Shown here: in pieces, positions 52,543 to 63,088 of the stretch
How the letters are laid out: the number at the start of each line of letters is the position of its first letter
Position numbering within the stretch: the stretch's first letter is position 1
Assembly: GCF_020085105.1 (NCBI RefSeq)
Contig: NC_058047.1
Coordinates: 20,788,001-20,852,000 of the forward strand
Source of the DNA: Siniperca chuatsi
Taxonomy: Eukaryota > Chordata > Actinopteri > Centrarchiformes > Sinipercidae
Direction of reading: 5' to 3'
DNA length: 64,000 nt
Translations under genes and position numbers: made by a program
Notes under the pieces: generated by a model
What the model was told of the DNA's origin: nothing
What the model saw: only the letters and a program-made list of their open reading frames with translations
Databases searched by the model: none

Positions 52543-53754
52543 AGGAAGAAGCTTCATTTGTTTATTCATTATTTAAGATGTTTATACCATTTTTAAACCA
52601 CACAGCAGTTGGCATTTTCTATCAAAGGACAGAAAACATACCTGACAGAATCCTTTCTTTGTTCCATATCCACCTGCACAGATAATATTGGCAGGAAGAT
52701 TAAATGAAATTTTAGCCCATACTTTTTCACAGACCTTCAGGTTAACAAAAGGCACGTCCACGTCTTGCAGAACATCAACAACTTTACCACCAGTTCTTGT
52801 GAAACCCCAACCAGCTACACGGCATGTTTTATATTTTATTTTAACTTCATTCTTTGGAAGTTGAATCGGTTGTACTCTTTTGTCCAGTCGAGCTTTCTTA
52901 GACAGCTGCAGACACACAAAATCACAAAGGAAAATTATAAACTAGCAACGACCAATTTATAGCATACTTCTTATCATCCATCAGATCTCAGGTTAAAAAA
53001 AAAGAATTGCTTGAAGTGAATAGTGATGTCGGTTGCTTGGCGGTTTAGGGGGAACTTGAACTGAATTAAACAAAACATGAAAGTAAGATATTTTACACTA
53101 AAAATGCATTATTTCACCTGAGACTGTTAGGCTGATTAAATATCTACTTACTTTGAGGAGCATGATGTCATTACCAGTTCGTACATTGTCAAAAGATGGA
53201 TGCTTGCATCTCTTTACGCTGTATCTCATTGTATCGTTATCAACCTTCTTGAGATTGTGGGTGCCAAGAACAACACTTGTAGGATTCCTGAGTGAATGAT
53301 CATTGAGAGGTTGTCAGTGGTTTTTCTTGAGTTGTGCCGACAAAACAAATAAAATAAATAAAACTGCAAAAACTGATGCATCTTTTTGCAAAATATTAGG
53401 TTCTTTTGATTTGATTTCTAATTACAGGAAACATAGATTGCTTGAAGAGGAAAGGTAACTCACCAGTTGCCACAGTGTGCAGCAGTGACCACAAAGTCTT
53501 CACTGATGAGGAATCCTCCACATACATGACCCTCGTTGTTCTGCACCGAGGCCATATACAGCATTAAGTTCTCCTTGGTCTTTTTACCATTTATGATTTC
53601 ACCCCCATGTGCTAACAATTTAAGAGGAAATAAAGGATGAGTTAATGTAGTTTTTGTAGACAAGTAGCTTATAACCAGATTTGGCAATCTTACTGTTAAG
53701 TCCAAGACATGTCAGAAGATAAAAAAGCAGAAACTTGTGCAAAGCATGCATCAT
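52376..53754 (-). CDS. SP-D: granzyme-like S1 serine protease (complete, 5 exons), mosaic gene
   Basis: Exons (minus strand) 53694-53754, 53464-53611, 53152-53287, 52642-52905 and 52376-52537 give 256 residues in frame with phases 1-2-0-0. The signal peptide [20 protein letters not shown] is followed by THGGE and the mature end IINGKK. The triad is His66, Asp110 and Ser206; the pocket is again Gly189/Phe190/Asn216/Asn226, and Cys97 plus terminal Cys256 repeat the extra pair. Exon 5 is almost the same as SP-C exon 5, with Gly-Arg (LVCGRTAVG) where SP-C has Asn-Gly. Intron 4 and the start of exon 4 match SP-E instead, as do exons 2 and 3. The gene is therefore a recombinant that kept an open frame. 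Two tandem start codons exist; I used the first, but either would make a good signal peptide. Confidence 0.9.
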
Positions 53755-53795
53755 GCCGGTAGCAGACTCAGCCTGTTGTCTTTGGGGTGACAAGT

Positions 53796-53808
53796 CGACC
53801 CTTTTATA
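53796..53808 (-). promoter_or_regulatory. TATA box of SP-D
   Basis: TATAAAAGGGTCG on the minus strand at the same distance from the start codon as in SP-B and SP-C. The box is conserved although the rest of the upstream flank has diverged. Confidence 0.65.
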
Positions 53809-54049
53809 CAGCGGTTGGCTCATTAAGTGACCCTGTGGTTTTCATCTGCTTCACCTTTTTTAGCCGCATCATCTGTGCATCGGTGCAACCTTTATTTTTT
53901 CTTATAGTGATGAGTGCCTGTGGTCAGTAAAGACATGAGGCAGTGTGTAGTACTAACATTGTTCCAGTAAATATAAAGCCTGCAGTTCTGCTGCCTCAGT
54001 AGCCCGAAGCACATACGTACATTATGTGCTCAGCATGTGATGACTGTAA

Positions 54050-55855
54050 CACAAGCTGTAATATTAACCCCTTCTACATTTATTATCATTCAATTAATTT
54101 TTCCTTTGTATCTTTTCTTTGTATCTTCCTCTTGGCTCTCTGTCAACCGCTGTATTTAGCTATTTCTGGGAATTTTTAGACCTTCCTCTCTCACCGTTCG
54201 GATACCACTTAGCTACTTATGCTCAAGTGAACTTTAGTTAGATGAATTGAAGTTAAAAAACGTAATTATTTCAGGATCTACTTTTTAGCCGTAACCTTTG
54301 TGCTGTCGATGGCTTTTGTCACTGCGATGCTGCACCAAAAATGAAATGAGTAACAGAAACCGCAGTTTCCAGCTTCAGGTTTGAGTGCCAGTTTTCGCAT
54401 AGTCACAATTAATGCTCTAAAGTGATCATTGACTGTAAACTACAAGAGCATCATGACTCATCAGTCAATGTTTCACTTGACCATGTGGAACATTGTTATA
54501 AACCGATGGGGGTTACTGTAGGCTGGCCTGAACAAGTATATGACCCTCTGTTTGTTTATTAAATGGGAAAGAAATATGTGAGGAGGAGGCATTACTCAAA
54601 GAAATGTATGAATCAGACATTTGTATGTAATAATTCCCACATAACAAGGACATAACAGGAGAAATTTTTTCAAATTCAAAGCGTGGAAGTATGCAGAGCT
54701 GTGGTGTGGTTGCATAATCTGGATGAGAAAATTGCAAAAATGTTCCAAAAACTTTCACAAATATGAAATATTTCAGTTTTGTTTACAGCAATGCAAATAC
54801 TTTATGGCTGTGTGTTTGGTCTGGTAGTTTTTGAAGTTGCTGGTGATGTGTACAGCTTTCTTCCTTTCTATAAGCCAAGTGAGTAGGATGACATGGATAA
54901 AACATAACCATCCACTCACAGTCTTTTAATGACTTAATGATTTAGAGGGTTACATATCTTACACATTGCTTGTGTCACAGTCAAAATTCAAACTTTTTTT
55001 TGTTTATTTCACACACACAGTTTATTTCATTGATAACATCGGTCCAGTCATTGACATGCATTTAACATTAACTTATTTGGAATCAGTTTCCCCCGCTTTC
55101 CCCCGCAGAATTCATTTAATTCTCCAACCATTTTCATTTTGCATCTACGACACTTTCATTCTCTTGATTTTATTCATTTTGGGCCATGTTGGTCCTCCTT
55201 CTCTCACTTCATGTGCTTACTGCTATATGGCCAGATCAGATACCTGAACTTGATATACATATTAACACCAATGTTGTTTGGTGTAAATCTATGTGACAAG
55301 CTATAACCATTTCTTTGAACTGTGAGACAATCTTGATGAACCACAGAAACCACAGAAAGTTTCCAACTGCAGATTGCATTTGCAAATGAGCGATGATCTT
55401 ACCACAGTTATGAAACTGTAGCTCATTATCTTTATTTATCATTATGTAACAAATAGTAGTCTAAGTGATGTATGTTGATGTTATAATCGACCAGAATTGA
55501 CCTGAATTGTTTTTAGATGAAGTGCCATTTTGACTGTGGATACCGTAAGCTTTATGCAAACACACACCATAAACTCTTGTTGGATTTGTGTTGAACTCTG
55601 TATGAAATTTTAGGTGTAGGCAGAGGTCAGAATCTCTACACCAGAAGCAGTGATAAGAGAGCAATAGGAGACAATATGGTCAAAAAAGTATGTAAACTTA
55701 CCCTGAGAGGTTTTGTGAATATTTTGTTGGCTAAAGAACTTTTGCATTTGTGTCTGCTGATGATGAAAGGTGTCACACATTTTTCATTTGGCTGACAAAG
55801 CGACACAAAGTGACTTAGACAAAGCAATACATCCACAGCAATTTGTAAAATTGTA
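54050..55855. other. SP-D/SP-E spacer with two further spacer units
   Basis: No coding exon. Bases 54,050-54,420 and 55,080-55,420 are two diverged copies of the same upstream spacer seen next to SP-B and SP-E (TTCATTTTGCATCT.GACACTTTCA.TCTCTTGATTTT, then the 'accaatgttgtttggtgtaaatctatgtgacaag' region). Bases 54,545-54,740 (TTTATTAAATGGGA, CAGACATTTGTATGTAATAATTCCCA) recur at 61,092-61,350. Two spacers with only one gene boundary suggest a lost gene between them. Confidence 0.5.
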
Positions 55856-55859
55856 ACAT

Positions 55860-58333
55860 TTAACAGTTCTTATTCTTGAGAATCTCTTTCATCCAGGGGA
55901 GAAATTGTGATATGTCCGTATAGATGTTGGGTTTATCTGGGTAGTTACAGTTTTTTTTGTTGTTAAAGGAAACAACACCAACTGCCAACTTCCCACACAC
56001 CAGAGGACCGCCAGAATCACCCTGTGAGGAGAAAGAAGCTTCATTTGTTTATTCATTATTTAAGATGTTTATACCATTTTTAAACCACACAGCAGTTGGC
56101 ATTTTCTATCAAAGGACAGAAAACATACCTGACAGAATCCTTTCTTTTTTTCATATCCACCTGCACAGATAATATTGGCAGGAAGGATATTATCCCAGGC
56201 ATTCTGACACTTTTCCAGCTTAATGATAGAAACCTCCACCTCTTGCAGATCATTAACAAGCTCACCACCAGTTCTTGTGAAACCCCATCCAGCTACATGG
56301 CACTTTTTGTTTTCTTTAAGGTTCATTTGATGACTTGGAAATTTAATTTTCTCAGTTAGTACTTTTTTCCCCAGGCGAGCTTTCCTCGACAGCTGGAGAC
56401 ATAAAAAAAGAAAGTAAAAGTTAAAAACTGCCCACACCTCATTTTATAACATTACCTTTTTCTCCAACAGACTTCAAGTTAACACAGGTCCAGACTAAAC
56501 ACATCAAACTTTGGAGGATTTCAAGCTTTCCGTTATTTGGTGTTGCGCGCTTCGCAGGTCACAAGAGTGCAGGGCACACTAACAGGATATCCGGGTACCG
56601 AGTGGAAGTAAAGCAATTTCTGCTTCATCATCCTCCCAAAATATTAAGCTGAAGGCTACATAAAGCTGATAACTTATGAAATCAAAAAGTGTTTTACTGT
56701 CTATTTACTGTGATAATTGTGTTAATACAACATGTTTATTATTTAATTATTTTACAGCAAACAAACAGAAATCTACCAACTCTTACAGTATGTATGTTGT
56801 ATCATGAAAGTAGCAGAAGTAAAAAATAACCTGAGGATGATGCATATTTAATCAATATGCGAAACAATATAAACACTAGCGGATATATGCGGATAATGGA
56901 TATCCGGGAAAAGACTTCCTATTCCATGCGCCAGTTATTGTTTACAGTCCGATTAGTAATCTTGAAATCCATTGGCTATCATCTGACGGTGATTTGAATG
57001 CAGGTACATTCTCTCTTGGGTTCTGAGATTGATAAAAAGCTAAATCGTCATGAGACGATAGCTGATGGTTTCCGAGATTGCATTTCCTCCTCTTTTTACC
57101 TGTATGCAACTATAACCTGCTCAAACGTGATTGGTCAATACTACTAAAACTACAAACGGACTACAAAAGGAAACCAGAACGCTTCCAATATCAAAATCTT
57201 GTCTGTTGCCTACAGATTCTGCATTCATATGCAGATATCTGTTTATAGAGATTAATGAGCTGGTCGAGCAATTTTCATAAAAGTGATTAGGCGCCATTTT
57301 TGTCTTCCTTGTCACACAGTACTCGAGTGAGTTTTTAACACTGTTAAAGGCTATAATGCTTCCATTTTCCATCACTGGCCCTTGTTTAGTAACAAGCCAA
57401 GTAACGATGAAAGCCAAGTAGGTGGAAGAAGGTGAGGAACTTTGTTATTGTCCGACTTTGAGTGCAAGCATATGGCTGCTTCCTGGAGGCAGCTTGTACC
57501 AGTGCAGACCCAATACATATCAAACTCGAAAAAGAATCAGTACAAAAAAATTGTTCATTTATTTTTTTTAGTGCTGGTGATATTTTTTTTTAATTGTTAG
57601 CTTTGTGATAGGAAGTGGTTGTTGCCATGAATGGTTCTGATGGTCCTGTGTTTTTTTACATTTACCCTCCCTGGAAATAAAATGGTTTTTTTTATTTATT
57701 GAATCTTATAAAATAAGATTCAAATATATAACAAAACTTTCAGTAAATGCAAATAATTTGACAATAAAAATGCATGATGTCACTTGGGACTATGAGGTTG
57801 AATAGATATCTACTTACTTTGAGGAGCATGATGTCATTACCAGTTCGTACATTGTGAAAAGATGGATGCTTGCATCTCTTTACGCGGTATCTCATTGTAT
57901 CGTTATCAACCTTCTTGAGATTGTGGGTGCCAAGAACAACACTTGTAGGATTCCTGCATGAATAATGATTGAAAAATGTACGGAATTATTTAAGTTATAT
58001 TTAAGTGAATCAAAGATAGCTTGAAGAGGAAAGGTAACTCACCAGTTGCCACAGTGTGCAGCAGTGACCACAAAGTCTTCACTGATGAGGAATCCTCCAC
58101 ATACATGACCCTCGTTGTTCTGCACCGAGGCCATATACAGCATCGATTTCTCCTTGGTCTTTTTACCATTTATGATTTCATTCCTAAGTGCTAAAAAGAT
58201 AAGTAGAACATTTTAATTAATTAATGTCTCATTTGTTAGCTGGAGAATAATAATCAGATTTGGTAGTCTTACCATTTCCTCCGAAACATGTCAGAACATG
58301 AAAAAGCAAGAGCTTATGCAGAGCATGCATCAT
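55860..58333 (-). CDS. SP-E: granzyme-like S1 serine protease (complete, 5 exons)
   Basis: Exons (minus strand) 58273-58333, 58043-58190, 57818-57953, 56129-56392 and 55860-56021 give 256 residues in frame with the shared phases 1-2-0-0. The signal peptide is [20 protein letters not shown], then ALRNE and the mature end IINGKK. The triad is His66, Asp110 and Ser206. Pocket residues are Gly189, Phe190, Asn216 and Asn226, and the extra Cys97/Cys256 pair is present. Exons 2 and 3 are almost identical to SP-D, while exon 4 differs strongly in its middle ([14 protein letters not shown] against [14 protein letters not shown]), and exon 5 ([30 protein letters not shown]) is the most different of the four. 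Intron 3 is about 1.4 kb, against about 0.25 kb in SP-D, because of an insertion. This is the first gene of the array in transcription order. Confidence 0.9.
56500..57735. mobile_element. Unclassified insertion in SP-E intron 3
   Basis: The flanks (56,393-56,490 and 57,736-57,817) match other SP intron 3 sequences, but the middle 1.2 kb has no counterpart in SP-D, SP-B or SP-C. It is richer in CpG (TTGCGCGCTTCGC, GGATATCCGGG, CGTCATGAGACGA) and contains repeated GGATATCCGG/GGATATNCGG words. I cannot name the family or define terminal repeats. Its open frames show no known domain. Confidence 0.5.
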
Positions 58334-58373
58334 GGCAGCAGCACTCAGCCTGTCATCTTGGGGCTGTCAAAGA

Positions 58374-58386
58374 CCCCTTTATGCAG
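58374..58386 (-). promoter_or_regulatory. Degenerate TATA region of SP-E
   Basis: The place of the SP TATA box holds GCATAAAGGGGTC on the minus strand. It has lost the TATATAAAA form kept in SP-B and SP-C, so SP-E may be expressed more weakly or from a different start. That is inference. Confidence 0.45.
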
Positions 58387-58539
58387 CAGTTTTCTCACTT
58401 AGAAATCGTGTGGTTGTCACCTTCATCACCTTGAATTCACATCCTGTCTTTGTTTGTGCATTTTCCACTGTCTTGTAGTCATGAGAATACATGAAGTATT
58501 GCCATTGCTACGGTCAATATAGCAGCTGCTTGTGAGTTT

Positions 58540-59520
58540 AACACAGTCGCATTAATGCATTCTCCCTCTTCCTCCTCACATTTCAGTCAACATATAATAT
58601 TTTCATTTTGCATCTGACACTTTCAATGTCTTTCAGTCTCTGTATTTTGGACCTCCTCTCACTGTTTGGATACTACTTAGTGAACTGGTTGAATTTAATA
58701 AGGGAAGAAGATTTAGAATCAAGGTTCTTTGCTGGAGATCTACTTTCTGGTTGTAAACTTTTCGCTGTTGTGGGTATGCCTTTGAAAACAAGTTGTGTAA
58801 CAGAAACCACAGATGATAGCATCAGGGTACAGTTTTGAGACTTATGCTCTAGTTACATTTCTTTGATCATCATTTGACAGCAGTCTAAAGAAGCATATTA
58901 CTCAGTTTGTTAATGTTTAAATTGACCAGAATTGAACATGTCAAGTAGCCCACATCACATTCCCAACAGAGAGGGCCGAGAAGACTTTAATAGTTTCTTT
59001 GCTTTTTGACCATAACAGGGTGCTACTGCAACAGTTTAAGTCTAAGTAACAGAAACAACCTCAGCTATGCCTTCCACCTTTCTGCAGTACATTAAAAACC
59101 TCCCCCAGTCTAAGCCAAACAATAAACCTGTCAACTCATTGCTCAACTCCCTGAGCTAAATGTCTTTGTCTCTGCTGTTACAGATTTAGCCTGTTAGTTT
59201 AAGGCATTGTTTTATGGGTTAGATTGTAGCAAAAATGTTAATAGGTTAGCAAGTTCCTATATATCTCTCTACAGTGTGTCTGCTGGAGGAAGTCAGTCTC
59301 AGAAGTTTCCAGTGAGGCCATACCTACAGTATCTTTCTCCTGCAAAGTTCATTTTGCTGCCACAAGGGAAATTAACTGTTGATATGTGGATGCAAGTTAA
59401 AAGTGTGTCCTGCTGTCTTAGCTGAAAACATTGGAAATAGTAGTAGCAGTAATATTACCTGATTTTTCAGTGAAGCTGATTGTAAGTGAATACAATATAC
59501 AGGGCTATATTTTTTTATTG
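58540..59520. other. Array spacer upstream of SP-E
   Basis: Bases 58,545-58,860 are another copy of the upstream spacer (ATTTTGCATCTGACACTTTCA, TTTTGGACCTCCTCTCACTGTTTGGATACTACTTAG). Bases 58,960-59,045 (CAACAGAGAGGGCCGAGAAG, TTTGCTTTTTGACCATAACAGGGTGCT) resemble 60,843-60,920. No coding exon. Confidence 0.5.
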
Positions 59521-59523
59521 TAG

Positions 59524-59622
59524 ATAGCTAGAGACACACAAAATCAGAAAGTAAAAAAAAAAAGGCACCTAATTTCATAACAAAGCTCTTATTCTCCGAC
59601 AGACTTCAAGTTAACAAACGAT
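59524..59622 (-). pseudogene. Relic of an SP gene: intron 3/exon 4 junction
   Basis: AGCTAGAGACACACAAAATC.GAAAGTAAAA, then a run ending TTCTCCGACAGACTTCAAGTTAACA, matches the intron 3 end beside exon 4 of SP-E (AGCTGGAGACAT..., TTCTCCAACAGACTTCAAGTTAACA). Only the last few bases of exon 4 would be included, so this is a scrap of a lost paralog beyond the present end of the array. Confidence 0.6.
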
Positions 59623-60218
59623 TGCTGGAATACTGTTCTGATAATAATATTCGTAAACTCTATGAATAACCTTTTTAGTGTGTAACATGCCATTTCCTCT
59701 TATCTCTTTAATATATTTACCATTATTAGAGATAAAGACCTTAGATTCTCACACTTACCTTGAATCTTATTATCACAGAGCACTTAGAATCAGGTAGTGC
59801 AAATTCAGCCAGTGAATCCATACAGGGACATTTAATTAAAACACTGCTTCTGAGCTGCAGATTTCCCAGAGTAAAAACTCAATTCTTGACCCATTTCTCT
59901 AAGAAGTCCCCCCACCCCCATAGTTATCTCTGATTATGACTTTAGATGAATACTTTTGCTTAAAAGGGTTTTTTAAGCAACATGAACTCTTTGTCACAGT
60001 GCCGTGTGGCATGTACATAAGCACACACCCTTACACACCTGCACACACAGACTCGTGTATACATGTATTTTTAATTTTTGGTTTTCTCTTAAATCACAGA
60101 CTTTGTTATATGATAACTTGAATGTCATTTAAATGTTCATCAGTTAAGGCCAGATGTGTTCAGTGTCTGCAGCACCATGCAAGTCTTATTTCATTATGTT
60201 GTCTCTTTTCATCTCAAT
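59623..60218. other. Non-coding stretch
   Basis: No recognisable exon, and AT-rich. A short CA-rich patch (CACACACCCTTACACACCTGCACACACAG) lies near 60,020-60,050. Confidence 0.45.
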
Positions 60219-60800
60219 AGGATTCAGGTCAGGACTTTGACTAGGCCACTCTAAAGTCTTCATTTTGTTCTTCTTCAGCCATTCAGAGACCCCACAACAA
60301 CATCCAAAGAACTGCAGGCCTCACTTGCCTCAGTTAAGGTCAGTGTTCATGACTCCACCATAAGAAAGAGACCATCACACTACCGCCACCATATTTTACT
60401 GTTGGTATGATGTTCTTTTTCTGAAATGCGGTGTTACTTTTACGCCAGATGTAATGGGACACACACCTTCCAAAAAGTTCAACTTTTGTCTCATCAGTCC
60501 ACAGAGTACTTTCCCAAAAGTCTTGGGGATCATCAAGATGTTTTCTGGCAAAAATGAGACAAGCCTTAATGTTCTTTTTGCTCAGCAGTGGTTTTCGTCT
60601 GACCTTAACTGGCCGTGTAGGTTTGGATTTTGTTTTCCCTTAATAATAACAACCTTCATTTAAAAACTGCATTTTGTGTTTACTTTTGTTATCTTTGACT
60701 AATATTTAAATTTGGTTGATGATCTGAAACAACTAAGTGTGACAAACATGCAAAAAAATTAGAATCATAAAAGGGGCAAACACTTTTTCACACTACTGTA
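60219..60800 (+). mobile_element. Rearranged Tc1/mariner element
   Basis: Pieces of one Tc1 family occur in mixed order and orientation. First comes the reverse complement of the [11 protein letters not shown] block (GGATTCAGGTCAGGACTTTGAC...). A plus-strand N-terminal piece follows ([27 protein letters not shown] from about 60,286). Next is a minus-strand middle piece (CACTACCGCCACCATATTTTACTG through GTCTTGGGGATCATCAAGATG). Last is the same right end as at 40,380-40,553, ending TTTTTCACACTACTGTA. It has no usable transposase frame. Simple decay would not give this arrangement; inversion or nested insertion and deletion is needed. Confidence 0.75.
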
Positions 60801-63088
60801 CAGTAAATCTTATCTTACTTTGATTAGTACTTTATGATATCCAGCAGAGAGTGCCAGAGTTTGTAACAAAACTTTAAAACTTGCTCTGCTTTTTAACCAT
60901 CAGAGGGTGCTGCTTCTCCCTCAGTGCAAATATAATATGAAGTCACACATTCAGCTCTCTGATGAATCTTCCTAATAGCATCTGTCTGCCTTATGTGGTC
61001 CATTAAAGTCAACTCATTTTAAGCAAAACAGTGAGCATGTCACCCCACTACAAATACATGGGGTAGTGTCTCACAGTTTGTGAACTTGAGGTTGTTTATT
61101 AAGTGGGACAGTGACATATGAAAAGAAGCCATCCTTCTGTAGACTGTACCCTAGTTAGAAATGAGACATTTGTATGTTATTATTCCCAGATTTCTAGAAG
61201 GTTATAAAATAAGTTGCAGCAAAAAGATCTACAATAGCTAATAATGTGCTTTGCAGATTTTTGTATAAACATCCAAAAGAATGAAAACCAATAGCCTGAC
61301 ATCTGATTGTGTGGTGCAGTTACATGATTTTGGTTTAAAAAATTTCTGATAAACAGCAACAAACTCCAGAATCCTCTTGGTTTAGGGATGAAACACAAGA
61401 CCTCAGAGCCCGATCAATTTGAGTTGTCCCGGCTGCAGCCACTAAGTCTGGTGCTAAGGCTGGGGAAGTGCAGGACAGGATGGGAGAAATCACTGCATAG
61501 CACTAAAGAGCTAATGCATCGTTTTGCTTTCCAGCTTATTAGTGGTCACTTTTATTTTAATGTAAATGTCAGTAGGGTTGAGATTGATCTTTCTGTGCTC
61601 TCCATGCTGTCATCGTATTTTACTCTGGCTCGACTCTTTCTTTTTGGCTCTGATGACTTCTACTAATGTTGGGGATAGCCTCTGTGTTAGAAAACCTTTA
61701 AAGGTTGTTAGAGAAATGATGAATACTGTATGTGTATATGTTACTGTGGCTGGACTTATGAGCTGCTATGTAACATTGAGTTATTACATATAAGATTTAA
61801 AAAAAAAGATTTTAGAGGCACTGTGTCACTATGATGTGTTTTCAAACCATATCATATAATGTACAAAGGCGTCAAGCGAGGAGGGATGTGTCATTGGTCC
61901 TTTAGGCCCCTGACTTTGACCTGCAGTTGAACTTCACAGCTTGTCTAGACATAGCTGTCTTGTTAAAATGCTTTTGGTTAAAATTTTACTGTTACTGTTA
62001 ATAAACATAAACAGTAATTAACAAAATAAAAATGATATACAGCTTGTTTTTAGGCCCTAGGTTTAGCCTAAATTTGAGTGGAAGATTGTTCCCTTCTGTT
62101 GGAGTGGATGTAGCGTCCTTAAGTTTTCCAGCCAGTTTCAAGTTCTTTCTCCTACAACATGATGACAGACCATGACAGAGGAAACTGACATTTGCACGTC
62201 TTGCTGATTGTCTGCTATGGCCCACAGGTTTTAATCCCTTCTCACCTGTTATATTTCAAACCTCCTTACAGGAAAAAGAAAACAGATTTTGATATTGTAC
62301 ATGAAAAAAAATTGCTTTTAAGGAATAACATCCACCTGTTATACTTCGAAGTTAAAAGACTGCAGTGTTGAAAAAATATCGTCATGCATGCAGTGACAAA
62401 TCACAGAGTCTGTCTGGTTTCACTGGCATGAAGAATTACTTCACACAGCGGGGCTTGAGGGGCAGGGTGGATAGGCTTTGGCACAGCTAAAACTTTGCAT
62501 GAAGCAGCACTGACTTTGGTCTTTTCCAGTCACTTACAGCCAAAGACAACCTCATGATGTTGACTGGGATGTTGGCCAACATGTGGCTGGCCTGCCTCAG
62601 CTGGCCAAACTATATAGGAGATGGTCTGTGCCCCTTTAGGCTGCCACCACCTTTTCAGTGATATTCTTCTTGTATTCTCAGATTTGTGTATATTCTCATC
62701 TTTTGATTGCTTACATACATTTTGATTATATTCCTATTTAACAGTTTACCGGTCACAGGAGTGGTGCAACCTTTTTACTCTCATGTGAGTAAAAACTTAC
62801 CCAGTGCCACTCAACATTGGTCACAGTAGTGTGACTAGCTAGCCTGATGGGTATTTGATGTATGGATCTACAGGGCATGTGCAGGCGAGTTTGCGCTCCC
62901 TCCTGTAATGTAAGCATTTTTCTGTTAGCCTTTTACACCAAAACCTTGAGTGTAGCATTTGTGTGTCCTTTGAAGTGCATTTAAAAATGTTGATTGCACA
63001 TTATTCCTGCTTTTTACAGTTAAATATGTGTGCTCTGACATAATAGCAAATGTTAAGGTTGTTAAGGATATAAAGGCTATATGGCTAT
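60801..63088. other. Non-coding stretch with array spacer remains
   Basis: Bases 60,843-60,920 and 61,092-61,350 resemble spacer sequence at 58,960-59,045 and 54,545-54,740, so duplicated array DNA reaches about 61.4 kb. The rest is unique. A splice-acceptor-like TTTTCCAG at 62,523-62,530, followed by an open stretch to about 62,660, was considered as an exon but resembles nothing known. Confidence 0.45.

Noticed and set aside
57121-57417. 98-codon minus-strand frame in SP-E intron 3
   Set aside because: It lies inside the unclassified insertion and shows no recognisable domain.
44096-58333. Calling the SP genes granzyme B or mast cell chymase orthologs
   Set aside because: Those mammalian proteases lack the Cys191-Cys220 pair, which all four SP proteins keep; database-style names would overstate the relation.
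61388-61666. 92-codon plus-strand frame
   Set aside because: No homology seen and no neighbouring exon.
62531-62660. Possible exon after a TTTTCCAG acceptor-like sequence
   Set aside because: The translation resembles nothing known, and no partner exon or donor fits.
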